The notes: generated from the letters alone by a model not told the origin. Shown: positions 16,029 to 25,353, numbered from the stretch's first letter. The stretch is 64,000 bases of DNA from Rhizobium leucaenae USDA 9039 (GCF_000426285.1 NZ_AUFB01000025.1:1-64000); one strand, 5' to 3'. Translations and numbers: made by a program.

Positions 16029-16425
16029 GGATCGATCCCTCTTATACCGTGATTATTATTGTCACATGCATACATTTTGAACTTTAGGCTTCAAGTACCT
16101 CCCGCCGAAAATCGCCGTGAGCGAACACGACCGAATGTCGTCCGCGCAAGAAAATAGCGTATAAATGGCCTTTATTTTCAGGCAACTGCTTGGGTTGTAA
16201 AGCTTGCATAACCGATGCCATTTTTGGTCCTTTTGGCACAGGCAGAATGCTTGCAATATCATATATTGTAACATAGGCTCGCCTCATCCGGCCGCCGCTG
16301 TATGGCTTTGCGATTTGAGGAATCGCGTCCGCACACCCGGCGATAATGGCATTCGGGCTTGGCCCTTAGCGAGGATCCCTCCAGGGTTTTCAGACAAGGC
16401 CAGGCCACAAAAAGGGGAACCCAAC
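16029..16425. promoter_or_regulatory. Divergent promoter region with class A operator (16251-16271)
   Basis: This 397-base AT-rich gap separates the copy A oxidoreductase from the isatin-hydrolase-like gene. It contains TTGCAATATCATATATTGTAA, in which CAATAT and ATATTG are perfect arms around CAT and the outer TT/AA also pair. A half-site TTTTGAAC lies at 16075-16082. I see no gene in it; a short leftward frame at 16062-16287 has no family resemblance. Confidence 0.55.
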
Positions 16426-17208
16426 ATGACCACCAATGCTCTTGCCAGCTTAGCTACTGCCCTCGTTTCGGGCTCCATCAAGGTCGTCGATCTGACCGCG
16501 CCGCTTGGTCCCGAAACGCCGGTGCTCTACCTGCCGCCGCAGTTCGGCAAGAACACGCCGTCGGTCAAGGTACACAAGATTTCGGAATATAATCAGGACG
16601 GGCCGTTCTGGGCGTGGAACTGGCTCGAACTCGGCGAGCACACCGGCACGCATTTCGACGCGCCCTGTCACTGGATCACCGGCAAGGACAACCCAAACAA
16701 TACGACCGACACCATCCCGCCGCAGAACTTCGTCGCCCCGGTCAATGTTATCGACCGATCGAAGGAAGCTGCCGCCAATCCGGACTATCTGTTGACGGTC
16801 GATAGCATCAAGGAATGGGAAGCCGAGCACGGCGCGATCGAAGCCGGCACCTGGGTGGTCCTGCGCACCGACTGGTACAAGCGCAATGGCTCAACCGAAA
16901 GCTTCCTCAATGCCGACGAAAACGGCCCGCATTCGCCAGGCCCGACCGCTGAAGCGATCGAATATCTGCTGACGAAGGGCATCATCGGCTGGGGTTCGGA
17001 AACGATCGGCACCGACGCTGGTTCCGCCGGCGGGATGAACCCGCCCTTCCCGGCCCACAATCTGATGCACAAGAACAATCGCTACGGCCTCGCCAGCCTT
17101 TCCAATCTCGATCAGCTTCCAGCCAAGGGCGCCGTGCTGATCGCCGCACCGCTGAAGTTCGTCAAGGGCACGGGCTCTCCGGTGCGCGCGCTGGCGCTGG
17201 TGGCATGA
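16426..17208 (+). CDS. Isatin-hydrolase-like metal-dependent amidohydrolase (cyclase family, PF04199)
   Basis: Start ATG 16426 with AAAAGGGGAACCCAAC upstream (260 residues). The metal-binding signature of the family, HTGTHFDAPCHW, is complete (H72, H76, D78, H82). Members include kynurenine formamidase (KynB) and isatin hydrolase. The N-terminal LASLATALVSGSIKVVDLTA and the GTGSPVRALALVA ending fit my memory of isatin hydrolases better than of KynB, but I could not align it. Isatin hydrolase opens isatin to isatinate (Mn-dependent), which leads to anthranilate, and genes for anthranilate breakdown follow at 29-40 kb. Other cyclic-amide or ester substrates remain possible. Confidence 0.72.
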   Translation: MTTNALASLATALVSGSIKVVDLTAPLGPETPVLYLPPQFGKNTPSVKVHKISEYNQDGPFWAWNWLELGEHTGTHFDAPCHWITGKDNPNNTTDTIPPQNFVAPVNVIDRSKEAAANPDYLLTVDSIKEWEAEHGAIEAGTWVVLRTDWYKRNGSTESFLNADENGPHSPGPTAEAIEYLLTKGIIGWGSETIGTDAGSAGGMNPPFPAHNLMHKNNRYGLASLSNLDQLPAKGAVLIAAPLKFVKGTGSPVRALALVA

Positions 17209-17217
17209 TATGGCAGG

Positions 17218-17388
17218 CCATACCTTCGCCCCGACGGGGAGAAGGTCGTGCGGCACGCACGGGTTGAGGGGGCGTTGCACCGTAAGGCTGCCTTTCGCTT
17301 GCCGCTCAAGGCCCTCGTCGCGTTGCTCCTCGGCCCCCTCATCCGCCCTTCGGGCACCTTCTCCCCGCTGGGGAGAAGGGGGAGTTAG
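17218..17388 (-). repeat. RIME-type palindromic intergenic repeat, copy 1
   Basis: The gap between the hydrolase and the copy B oxidoreductase is filled by a repeat bounded by CCTTCTCCCC/GGGGAGAAGG-like hairpins. Its inner GGTTGAGGGGGCGTTGCACC is the exact reverse complement of part of the repeat at 25354-25490. Such short palindromic elements are common between genes in Rhizobium and relatives. It ends four bases before the next start codon, so its GGGGGAG may serve as the ribosome site. Confidence 0.8.
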
Positions 17389-17391
17389 TCT

Positions 17392-18981
17392 ATGACCTCC
17401 CCCGATTACATCATCGTCGGCAGTGGCATCAACGCGCTGGTCGCGGCCGCCATGCTGGGCAAGAAGGGCCGCAAGGTGCTCGTCCTCGAGCGGAACGACC
17501 GCATCGGCGGCTGTCTGCGCAGCGAGGAGATCACCGAACCGGGCTTCGTCCATGACATCATGGCAACGACGATGGTGCTGTTCCTGACGTCGCCAGCCTA
17601 TCGTACCATCGGCAAGGATCTGGAAGCTTGCGGCCTCGAATTCGCCCACGCCGATCTGCCGACCGGCGTGCTGAGACCGGATGGTTCGCACGTGATCTTC
17701 TCGAAGGACAGGCGGCGCAACATCGCCACCTTCGACGAACTGTCGCTGGGCGACGGCCAAACATTCCTGCGCGAGATGGATGCGCTCGCGACCGACGCCC
17801 CCTTCCTGTTTTCACTGCTCGGCGGCGCGCTATGGTCGGGCGCGACCTTAAAGGCTGTCGCCAAGCAAGGTTGGGGCCGCGGCCTGCGCAAGCTCGCCGC
17901 CTGGTTCGGCGACGCCCTGACGCCGGCGCGCGGCTATCTTGAAACCACCTATCGTTCTGAAGATATTCATGCGCTCTGGGCGCCTTGGGTGCTGCATTGC
18001 GGCCTCGGGCCGGAGAGCGCCTATTCGGCCGAGATGCTGAAGGTCATCGGCTTTGCCCTGGAGCTCGCGGGTGCTCCCATTGTCAAAGGCGGCGCGGGTG
18101 CGCTGCTCGCAGCCTTCGAACGGCTGATCACGGACAATGGCGGCGAGATCCGCACCGGCGCCGATGTCGAAAGCCTCATCTGCGGTCCCAGCGGGCGCGC
18201 CGGCGGCGTCAAGCTTGCGGGCGGCGAAACCCTGAACGCCAATGCCGGCATCATCTGCTCTGTAACGCCGAACCAGCTCTACGACCGGCTGCTGAAAGAC
18301 TGGCCGACGCCGCCACCCCCGGACGTCAAAACGAGCGTTGCCCGTTATCGTTATGGCAAGGGCAATATGCAGATTCACTACGCTCTGTCCGAGCCGCCAC
18401 GCTGGAAGGCAGATGCGGAACTTGGCAAGGTCGCGCTTCTTCATTTGACGCCCGGTCTCGACGGCGTTTCGCGCGCCGCCAATGAATGCGAACGGGGGCT
18501 GCTGCCGGCCGAACCGACCATCTGCGTCGGCCAGCCCACCTCCTTCGACCCCAGCCGAGCGCCGGCGGGCAAATCGATCCTCTGGCTGCAGCTTCCCGAG
18601 GCGCCGCGGCATATTAAAGGCGATGCTGCGGGCGAGATTGCAATACCGGCGGACGGCCGCTGGACGGACGAGGTGCGCGAACGCTATGCCGACCGCGTCG
18701 AGGCGCTGCTCGAAAGCCATATCGAGAACTTCTCCGGCATAAAGCTCGCCCGACGCGTCTATTCGCCCGCCGATCTCGAAGCCATGAACATGAATCTCGT
18801 CGGCGGCGACCCCTATGGCGGCTACTGCGGCATAGACCAGTTTTTCCTCTGGCGCCCCTTCAAGTCCTCTGTTAACCACCGCACCCATGTAGCAGGCCTG
18901 TACCACATTGGGGCTTCGGCACATCCTGGGCCGGGTCTCGGAGGAGGTTCGGGTTTCCTGCTTGCATCATCATTAAAATAA
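17392..18981 (+). CDS. FAD-dependent oxidoreductase, phytoene-dehydrogenase-like (COG1233), copy B
   Basis: The 529-residue flavoprotein has the same architecture as the gene at 14460-16028. The N-terminal FAD motif is YIIVGSGINALVAAAMLGKK with VLERNDRIGGCLRSEE, and the C-terminal motif is LYHIGASAHPGPGLGGGSGF. The two share blocks such as VGQPT.(I/F)DPSRAP, so they are paralogues, though clearly diverged. It is probably co-transcribed with the isatin-hydrolase-like gene across the RIME repeat. The substrate is unknown; in context an indolic or oxindolic compound is a reasonable guess. Confidence 0.82.
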   Translation: MTSPDYIIVGSGINALVAAAMLGKKGRKVLVLERNDRIGGCLRSEEITEPGFVHDIMATTMVLFLTSPAYRTIGKDLEACGLEFAHADLPTGVLRPDGSHVIFSKDRRRNIATFDELSLGDGQTFLREMDALATDAPFLFSLLGGALWSGATLKAVAKQGWGRGLRKLAAWFGDALTPARGYLETTYRSEDIHALWAPWVLHCGLGPESAYSAEMLKVIGFALELAGAPIVKGGAGALLAAFERLITDNGGEIRTGADVESLICGPSGRAGGVKLAGGETLNANAGIICSVTPNQLYDRLLKDWPTPPPPDVKTSVARYRYGKGNMQIHYALSEPPRWKADAELGKVALLHLTPGLDGVSRAANECERGLLPAEPTICVGQPTSFDPSRAPAGKSILWLQLPEAPRHIKGDAAGEIAIPADGRWTDEVRERYADRVEALLESHIENFSGIKLARRVYSPADLEAMNMNLVGGDPYGGYCGIDQFFLWRPFKSSVNHRTHVAGLYHIGASAHPGPGLGGGSGFLLASSLK

Positions 18982-19008
18982 CAGGAATCCACGGGGAGAT
19001 ATCGTCTT

Positions 19009-19515
19009 ATGGAGGAACGGTTTTCAGGTACCGTTTTGCGGCGTCGCAAGGAGGGCACGGAAAAACGTCCGACCATGGGCGAGATAGGGCTCAACCACTT
19101 TGCCCCCTACCTGATGAACCGGCTGATGGCCCGCTGGAACATCAACATGTCGGAAGAGCTGCGCGAATACGACATGACGACCGCAAAGATGCGGGCTCTC
19201 GCCGTCCTTAGCGTCTCCTCCTCGGTCACCATCAACGAACTCTCCGTCTTTGCCGTCACCGAACAATCGACGATGAGCCGCACGCTGGATTCCCTAGAGC
19301 AGCAAGGCTTCATCCGCCGCCAGCCTCGCACCGAGGACATGCGCATCCGCGACGTCTCCATCACCGAAGAAGGCCGCGCCGCTTTCGAAAAGGTCTGGCC
19401 GACCATGTACGATCTGTTTCTGCAGATGTTCGACGGCGTGGAAGAAACGGAATATCGGGCGTTCATCTCGACGCTGCACAAGGTGCTGCACAATATCCGC
19501 AAGCATGAGATTTGA
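19009..19515 (+). CDS. MarR-family regulator (second of two in the island)
   Basis: This 168-residue winged-helix protein has its core at about 50-135 (TAKMRALAVLSVSSSVTINE; VTEQSTMSRTLDSLEQQGFI; wing TEDMRIRDVSITEEGRAAFE). It follows the copy B oxidoreductase by 27 bases and is likely in the same transcript. The sequence differs clearly from the other MarR protein, so it probably reads a different operator. The TTTTAAGCTTAAAA class is the obvious candidate, unproven. An alternative start at 19075 is possible. Confidence 0.88.
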   Translation: MEERFSGTVLRRRKEGTEKRPTMGEIGLNHFAPYLMNRLMARWNINMSEELREYDMTTAKMRALAVLSVSSSVTINELSVFAVTEQSTMSRTLDSLEQQGFIRRQPRTEDMRIRDVSITEEGRAAFEKVWPTMYDLFLQMFDGVEETEYRAFISTLHKVLHNIRKHEI

Positions 19516-19539
19516 GGTGAGATCGGGGTGGCGCCAGTG

Positions 19540-19690
19540 GCCGCCCCGTCCTTCGAGGCATCTTTCCGCTGCGCTTCAAGATGCACCTCAGGATGAGGCG
19601 GAGAAAATTTCGCTATTATCGCAAAGGGTTAGCCCTCATGGTGAGGTGCGCAGGCCATGAGGCCGGAGCCTCGAACCACGAGGGCGGGTG
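19540..19690. repeat. Interspersed palindromic repeat between convergent genes
   Basis: The 190 bases between the MarR gene and the convergent IorB-like gene hold a palindromic element. It has GTCCTTCGAGGC at the left, CCTCAGGATGAGG and CCCTCATGGTGAGG in the middle, and GCCTCGAACCACGAGGG at the right. This pattern is typical of a widespread rhizobial intergenic repeat. No gene is present. Confidence 0.65.
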
Positions 19691-19705
19691 GCTGAAACAC
19701 GCCCG

Positions 19706-21265
19706 TCACACCGTCGCCACCGTCTTCAGCGCCCCGTCGAGCGCAATCCCCTTCTCATCCAGCAGCGCCGCCTGCCTCAACCTCTTCATCCACGCCGCGC
19801 CGTCGTCGCGATCACGCAGCATCGAAAGCGCCGACATCACGCGATCGAACTTGGAAAGGCCGCGCGCATGCGTGTCGGAATAGCCTTTTACCAGGCGGCG
19901 GTTGTTGAGGACTTCGACAGCGAGATCGTAGTTCACGTCAAGCAAGTCGGTCGCGGCTGCTAGCCAGATTTCCCGATGCTCGACTTCGCGCATATGGCGC
20001 AGCGTACCCCGGCGGGTTCGGCGCAGCGCTGAGACGATATAAAGCCCGAGGAACCAGAAGAGCGTGCCCGTCTGCACACGGCGCCCCTTGTTGACGATGC
20101 GATCGAGGCAATTGAAGAGCTTGGGTCGGCTCTCGATCCAGAGGCCGAGGCCTTTCGGCAAGGTGCCGCACACCTCTTCCATCCGGGGATGCATATATTC
20201 GGTCATATAGACGATCTGGTCGTCCTTGGCGCCGACTTCCTTTCGTACGCGATCGAAGCGCGACGCGCGCACCTTCAGATCGGCGACGCGGATGACATCA
20301 TCGTAGGCCATGGCGACGGCCACATATTTCGCCGCTTGCGCGGTAAATGCAAAATCCTTCGCCGCACCGCCGGCTTTGCGATCCAGCGCGTAGAGCGCTG
20401 CAACGCGGGTCAGATATTCATCGGCATAGGCCGGGTCCTGATAGTCGGTGAGTTTCTTGACACCGGCAAATAGCAGCGGCTGCGCCTGCTCCGGAAACTC
20501 GGCGCGGATGCGATGCACGAGACCATCGAGCGCCGGGTGACCAGTCGTTTCCGGCAGTGGATCGAAATGTTTCGATGGCGTCGCTGAAACGGCATCGCGC
20601 GGCTTGTCCTTGGCGCGATCGAAGGCGGCGTTGAAAGCCTTTAGGCTAGGCTCAATGCCTCTGCCGCCGGCACGGATCATGGCTTCGAAGGCCTCTTTGG
20701 CGAAAGGCAGCGCCCCCGAGGCGGCGAGCGCACCGAACATCGACGCGGAGATCACGCTGCCATTCTTGACGGCCAGCGTCTCCATGTCGAAGGCGATCGT
20801 CCGTTTTGCGGCAAAATCCGTGGCGTCCACCACCATTTCCGGATTGCCGATGCCATTGCCCGGTTTCTCCTTTTCGCCGACCGCGAAGGAACGATGCGTC
20901 GAGGCGATCAGCACGGTCTTGTCGGGCGTCACCAGACCGCGCAGCACGGAGCGACCGGCCTCCATCAGCTCGGCAGCCAAGACGACATCGACATCTCCCG
21001 GCGTCGGCATCAGCGAGAAGATCGGCGCATGGCCGTCACGGGCCGGGAGCATCTCGATATAGTAGATCGTGGCACCCGTGCGCTGCGCCACGCCAGGAAC
21101 AGAGGTGGTCTGCGCCATCCAGCCTTCGGCTTCGGCAAGCCCGACGATCCAGTCGGCCAAGACGCCGCCGCCCTGGCCGCCCATGGCGAGGACGGCCAGC
21201 GATAGCGGTTTGTCGGTCGACAGACGTTGAGTGCCGATATTGCTCATGCTGACATGCTCGTTCAT
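19706..21265 (-). CDS. Indolepyruvate-ferredoxin-oxidoreductase-like beta subunit (IorB) with long C-terminal extension
   Basis: The first about 200 residues are the gamma-type 2-oxoacid:ferredoxin oxidoreductase domain, with LAVLAMGGQGGGVLADWI near the start and VPGVAQRTGATIYYIEM. Classical IorB stops there. This 519-residue protein continues for roughly 300 residues resembling the extra domain (DUF6537-like) of single-chain bacterial versions. With IorA it would convert aryl-pyruvates to aryl-acetyl-CoA with electrons passed to ferredoxin. It lies 9 bases behind iorA; start ATG 21265 with GAGAGAT. Confidence 0.85.
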   Translation of the reverse strand: MNEHVSMSNIGTQRLSTDKPLSLAVLAMGGQGGGVLADWIVGLAEAEGWMAQTTSVPGVAQRTGATIYYIEMLPARDGHAPIFSLMPTPGDVDVVLAAELMEAGRSVLRGLVTPDKTVLIASTHRSFAVGEKEKPGNGIGNPEMVVDATDFAAKRTIAFDMETLAVKNGSVISASMFGALAASGALPFAKEAFEAMIRAGGRGIEPSLKAFNAAFDRAKDKPRDAVSATPSKHFDPLPETTGHPALDGLVHRIRAEFPEQAQPLLFAGVKKLTDYQDPAYADEYLTRVAALYALDRKAGGAAKDFAFTAQAAKYVAVAMAYDDVIRVADLKVRASRFDRVRKEVGAKDDQIVYMTEYMHPRMEEVCGTLPKGLGLWIESRPKLFNCLDRIVNKGRRVQTGTLFWFLGLYIVSALRRTRRGTLRHMREVEHREIWLAAATDLLDVNYDLAVEVLNNRRLVKGYSDTHARGLSKFDRVMSALSMLRDRDDGAAWMKRLRQAALLDEKGIALDGALKTVATV

Positions 21266-21274
21266 ATCGATCTC

Positions 21275-23428
21275 TCAATCCGCAAAGACGATGCGGCCGG
21301 CCTTACGGCGAGCCTGCAGCCAGCCGATGACGGCGGCGCGCATGCGGGCGAGGAAGCGATCCCAGCCGGTTGGATTGTGGATGATATCGGCACGGTAGAA
21401 GGAGGGACAAAGGACGGCGGCCTCCGCCACTTCGCCGCAATTGCCGCAGCCGACGCAATTGTTGTCGACCGCCGCCACCGGATCGTCCTTCAGCGGATCA
21501 TCGGTGTACTTGACCGACAGCGACGGACAGCCGGAAAGGCGGATGCAAGCATGATCGCCCGTGCACACATCCTCATCGACCCCGAAGCGCTCCTTGACCA
21601 TGCGCTTGCCGTCCTTCACCGCCTGGGCGAATTGCGGCTTCACGCGCCGCTGCTTGTTGAGCATACATTCCGACGAGGCGACGATGATCTTCGGGCCAGG
21701 CTCCTTCGAAGTCAGCGCCTCGCGCAACGTGTCGCGCATCTTGCCGACATCATAGGTCCGGTCGATCTGGCGAACCCAGGTGGCGCCGATGCCCTTGACG
21801 GCGTTGACGATGGAATTGTTGGTTTTGCGCCGCGGGTTCAGTGCGCGTGACGACGGGATGTCCTGGCCGCCCGTTGCCGCCGAATAATAGTTGTCGACGA
21901 CGAGAATGACGCCGTCCTGCTTGTTGAAGATGGCATTGCCGACCGAGGTCGCCAGGCCGTTGTGCCAGAAGCCGCCATCGCCCATCACGGAAATGGCGCG
22001 CTTGTCGGCAGCGACGTTGAAGGCGGAAGCCGCGGCCGGGCCAAGGCCATAGCCCATCGTCGTGCTGCCAATGTTGAACGGCGGCAGGATTGAGAACAGG
22101 TGACAGCCAATATCGCCAGAGATGTGATGTTGGCCGAGTTCATTCTCGACCAGCTTCATTGCCGCGAAGATCGGCCTTTCGGGACAGCCGACGCAAAATC
22201 CCGGCGGGCGCGGCGGCACGACTTCGGCTAGCGCCTTAACCTTCGGGTCGTTGAGAACAGGCGTTGGGTCAGGCAAAGGCGGCTGGTTGCCGAGCAATAC
22301 GCGCTGATGCGTTTCGAGGAAATTCTTGATGCCCTTCACCAGCACCGGCGGGGTATATTCGCCACCCATCGGCAGGACGTCCTTGCCGGAAACCTTGGTC
22401 TGGATGTCGCGGCGGCGCAGGATGGTGTTGAGCGATTGTTCGATATATTCCGGCGCCCCCTCCTCCACCATCAACACCGCTTTCTTGTTCGCACAAAATT
22501 CGGCCATCTGATCGTCGACCAACGGATAGGCAACATTGAGAACATAAAGCGGGACAGCGGAGTTGCCGTAGACATCGGCAAGGCCGAGCTGCTGCAGCGC
22601 GCGCATGACGCCATTATACATGCCGCCCAACAGGATGATGCCGACATCGCCTTCGGATGGTCCGAAATACTCGTTGAGCTGACGCTTCTTGATGAAATCG
22701 ACAGCCGCCGGCCAGCGCTTCTCCAGCTTCTCCTTCTCATGCAGGAAGGAGGCCGGCGGCAGTACGATGCGGTTGACGTCGCGCACTGGATTTTCCAACG
22801 CCTGCTTGAGCGTATAGTTCGGCCGCTTGTTGTCCTTGGCTTCGAACTGGCCATGAACATGGCAGCTACGAATACCCACCTGCAGCATGACGGGCGTATT
22901 CGAGGCTTCCGACAATTCGAACCCCTCCTCGACCGCCTGTACGATCGACGGCAGGTTCGGACGCGGATTGAGCAGCCACATCTGCGACTTCATCGCATAG
23001 GCATGACTGCGCTCCTGCATGATCGAGGAGCCTTCGCCATAGTCTTCGCCGATGATGATCAGCGCGCCGCCGGTGACGCCGCCGGATGAAAGGTTGGAGA
23101 GCGCATCGGAGGCAACATTGGTGCCCGCCGTCGACTTCCATGTGACGGCGCCGCGCACCGGATACATGACCGAGGCCGAAAGCATGGCAGCGGCGGCGGC
23201 TTCCGAAGCCGAGGTCTCGAAATGGACGCCCAGGTCCTCCATCACGTCCTTGGCATCGGCCAATACGTCCATGAGATGGGAGATCGGCGATCCCTGGTAG
23301 CCGCCGACGTAGGACACACCGGATTGCAACAGTGCCTTGGTGATCGCGAGGATACCTTCGCCACGGAAGATATCGCCTTCTCCGAGCTTCAGATCCTCGA
23401 CTTCGCGCGCAAACGACCGTTCGGCCAT
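21275..23428 (-). CDS. Indolepyruvate-ferredoxin-oxidoreductase-like alpha subunit (IorA)
   Basis: The 717-residue thiamine-diphosphate enzyme has an N-terminal pyrimidine-binding domain (EGILAITKALLQSGVSYVGG). A central CxGC segment (FCVGCPERPIF) precedes the TPP-binding region (VMGDGGFWHNGLATSVGNAI, VVDNYYSAATGGQ). The C-terminal iron-sulfur region has C-x5-C-x5-CP and CVGCGNCGEVAEAAVLCP. It decarboxylates aryl-pyruvates (indolepyruvate, phenylpyruvate) to the arylacetyl-CoA. A class A operator lies 43 bases before its start, tying it to the MarR-linked set. It could instead act on another 2-oxo acid produced by the aminotransferase. Confidence 0.88.
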   Translation of the reverse strand: MAERSFAREVEDLKLGEGDIFRGEGILAITKALLQSGVSYVGGYQGSPISHLMDVLADAKDVMEDLGVHFETSASEAAAAAMLSASVMYPVRGAVTWKSTAGTNVASDALSNLSSGGVTGGALIIIGEDYGEGSSIMQERSHAYAMKSQMWLLNPRPNLPSIVQAVEEGFELSEASNTPVMLQVGIRSCHVHGQFEAKDNKRPNYTLKQALENPVRDVNRIVLPPASFLHEKEKLEKRWPAAVDFIKKRQLNEYFGPSEGDVGIILLGGMYNGVMRALQQLGLADVYGNSAVPLYVLNVAYPLVDDQMAEFCANKKAVLMVEEGAPEYIEQSLNTILRRRDIQTKVSGKDVLPMGGEYTPPVLVKGIKNFLETHQRVLLGNQPPLPDPTPVLNDPKVKALAEVVPPRPPGFCVGCPERPIFAAMKLVENELGQHHISGDIGCHLFSILPPFNIGSTTMGYGLGPAAASAFNVAADKRAISVMGDGGFWHNGLATSVGNAIFNKQDGVILVVDNYYSAATGGQDIPSSRALNPRRKTNNSIVNAVKGIGATWVRQIDRTYDVGKMRDTLREALTSKEPGPKIIVASSECMLNKQRRVKPQFAQAVKDGKRMVKERFGVDEDVCTGDHACIRLSGCPSLSVKYTDDPLKDDPVAAVDNNCVGCGNCGEVAEAAVLCPSFYRADIIHNPTGWDRFLARMRAAVIGWLQARRKAGRIVFAD

Positions 23429-23470
23429 CGAAGTTACCCCTTTGCCCTATCGGGCTTGCTTCTAAATCAT

Positions 23471-23491
23471 TTGCAAAATCATATTTTGAAC
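23471..23491. promoter_or_regulatory. Class A operator before iorA
   Basis: TTGCAAAATCATATTTTGAAC has CAAAAT and ATTTTG as perfect arms around CAT. It matches the layout of the site at 16251 (CAATAT-CAT-ATATTG) and begins TTGCAA like the sites at 14384 and 16251. Confidence 0.55.
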
Positions 23492-23720
23492 CTCGTCTGG
23501 CTGTCAATGAACAAATCGGAAACTCGGCAATCCGATATGCTCGCCGGAGCCAGATTCAAATTAAGGTACAGATCAAATGCTATTTTTAGTGTGTAAGGAC
23601 AAATGGCAATATATGCATATGCATAAATTATGTGCTTTCGCGCGCTGAAGCCCTCAACCAGAGAGCAGCATCCGAATCTGCAAAATGCCAGAGAAAGCGC
23701 TTGCCGGTTTCGGAGCCTTA

Positions 23721-23734
23721 TTTTAAGATTAAAA
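23721..23734. promoter_or_regulatory. Class B operator before the ABC binding-protein gene
   Basis: TTTTAAGATTAAAA differs by one base from the perfect palindrome at 10654-10667 and lies 75 bases before the start at 23809. Confidence 0.55.
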
Positions 23735-23808
23735 CATTCCGAAAATAAATCGCCAGTGGCAGGTGGGCGTCGCGCTTTTCTGCCGCTTAACAGGGGAACG
23801 GAGTGATC

Positions 23809-25344
23809 ATGACAACACTTACTCGGCGCGAGGCATTGAGCCTCGGCGCGGCCGCTTTCATTACGGGAATTCTCGCAGGCAGGACGAGCGTGGAAGCCGC
23901 CGAGGCCGGCACGCTGACCATTGCCTTCAACGTCAATTTGCCCTCTTTCGATCCCACCACCGGCCCCTCGGCGGTCAATCCGACGATCCAGGCAATCTAT
24001 CGCTCCGTCTTCGACCAATATATCGGCCAAGGCCCGGATCTGAAATTCCAGCCGGGCTTGCTGACCGCTTGGGGCTGGAACGACGATAAGACCAAGGTCT
24101 GGATGGATGTCCGCGAGGGCGTCGCCTGGCATGACGGCTCCAAATTCACGCCTGACGACGTCGTCTGGTCGCTGGAGCGCGCCGCCAAACAGGAGACCGG
24201 CAATCCGATCCAGTTCATCTGGTCGACAGCCAACAATTATAAGGTGGAAGGCAATCGCATCACCGGCGATGTCGTTCGCTTCGAGCCGACCTATTTCAAA
24301 TGGATGGCCTTCCTGACCGGCTATGTCCTGCCGAAAGACTATTACAGTAAGGTCGGCGCGGAAGGCTTCGAAAAGAAGCCCGTCGGCACCGGCCCCTACA
24401 TGGTCGACGCCTATGAGGGCAATTCCTACCTGCGGCTGAAGGCGAACCCCAACTATTTCGGCGGCAAGCCGGCCTTCGATACCGTCATCTTCAAATTCGT
24501 ACCGGATACGACCAGCCGCGTCGCTGAGATCGAATCCGGCTCCTCCGATGTGACACTTGAAATCCCCTATGAGGATTTCGACCGCCTGAAGAAGAAATCG
24601 GGACTTGCCGGCGTCGCCACGCCGATCTCCGATATCGGCATGATCTTCATCAGCAATGTCGACCCGATGCTGGACAAGAACGTCCGCCTCGCCGCCAATA
24701 TGGCGATCGACAAGGAAGCGATCATCAAGCGCCTGCTGCGCGGTTACGGCAAGCCTCTGTCGACGCTGGAAGCGCCGGAATACGAGGCCTACGACGCCTC
24801 GATCAAGATCCCCTATGATCCGGAGCAGGCCAAGAAGCTTTTGGCGGTCAGCGGCTATTCGCCGCAAAAGCCGGTGAAGTTCGGCATCAAGACTACCCGC
24901 GGCTTCAAGCCGAAGGATTATGAGATGATCCAGGCGATTGTCGGCATGTGGCGCAAGGTCGGCATCGAAGCTGATATCGAGGTCTACGAAATCGCCAAGC
25001 ATTACGAGCTGCGCGCCGCCCACAAGCTCGGCCCGGCCGCCTTCTACAACTGGGGCAACGCCATCGGCGACCCGACGACCTCGACCGGCTTTGCCATGTT
25101 CGGCCCTTCGCCGCACTCGGCCTGGAAGACCAAGGATGTCGATGACATGCTGGGGCCGCTCTGGGTGGAAAAGGACGAGGCAAAGCGCATTGCCGGCTGG
25201 AAGGCTGCGATCAAGTATATCGCCGAGCAGGGCTACGTGATCCCGCTGCTGCAATATGTCCAACCGATCGTCTATAAGTCGAGCCTGAAGGTGACGCCGA
25301 ATGTTTCAGGCGCGCTGCAGCCGACGCTGGTGTCGAAGGCTTGA
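23809..25344 (+). CDS. ABC transporter substrate-binding protein, peptide/nickel (family 5) type
   Basis: Start ATG 23809 (511 residues) with GGAG five bases before; the GTG at 23803 is less likely. A Tat-like signal (TRREALSLGAAAFITG) is followed by the SBP_bac_5 domain. It has the typical VREGVAWHDGSKFTPDDVVW box and the NVRLAANMAIDKEAIIKRLL segment. It binds a peptide- or glycoside-sized solute for the four transporter genes downstream. The position inside the island suggests it imports the growth substrate or a conjugate of it, which is inference. Confidence 0.9.
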   Translation: MTTLTRREALSLGAAAFITGILAGRTSVEAAEAGTLTIAFNVNLPSFDPTTGPSAVNPTIQAIYRSVFDQYIGQGPDLKFQPGLLTAWGWNDDKTKVWMDVREGVAWHDGSKFTPDDVVWSLERAAKQETGNPIQFIWSTANNYKVEGNRITGDVVRFEPTYFKWMAFLTGYVLPKDYYSKVGAEGFEKKPVGTGPYMVDAYEGNSYLRLKANPNYFGGKPAFDTVIFKFVPDTTSRVAEIESGSSDVTLEIPYEDFDRLKKKSGLAGVATPISDIGMIFISNVDPMLDKNVRLAANMAIDKEAIIKRLLRGYGKPLSTLEAPEYEAYDASIKIPYDPEQAKKLLAVSGYSPQKPVKFGIKTTRGFKPKDYEMIQAIVGMWRKVGIEADIEVYEIAKHYELRAAHKLGPAAFYNWGNAIGDPTTSTGFAMFGPSPHSAWKTKDVDDMLGPLWVEKDEAKRIAGWKAAIKYIAEQGYVIPLLQYVQPIVYKSSLKVTPNVSGALQPTLVSKA

Positions 25345-25353
25345 TGGGTAAGT

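Larger units (their letters stand above)
23429..23808. promoter_or_regulatory. Divergent promoter region between iorA and the peptide-type ABC genes
   Basis: This 380-base AT-rich gap holds two regulator-type motifs (listed separately) and a third palindrome, ATGCATATGCAT, near 23612-23625. I see no gene. It presumably carries the promoters of both the leftward iorAB and the rightward ABC operon. Confidence 0.5.

Noticed and set aside
16426..17208. Kynurenine formamidase (KynB) as first choice
   Set aside because: No kynureninase or tryptophan dioxygenase gene is in the window, and the ends fit isatin hydrolase better; kept as an alternative only.
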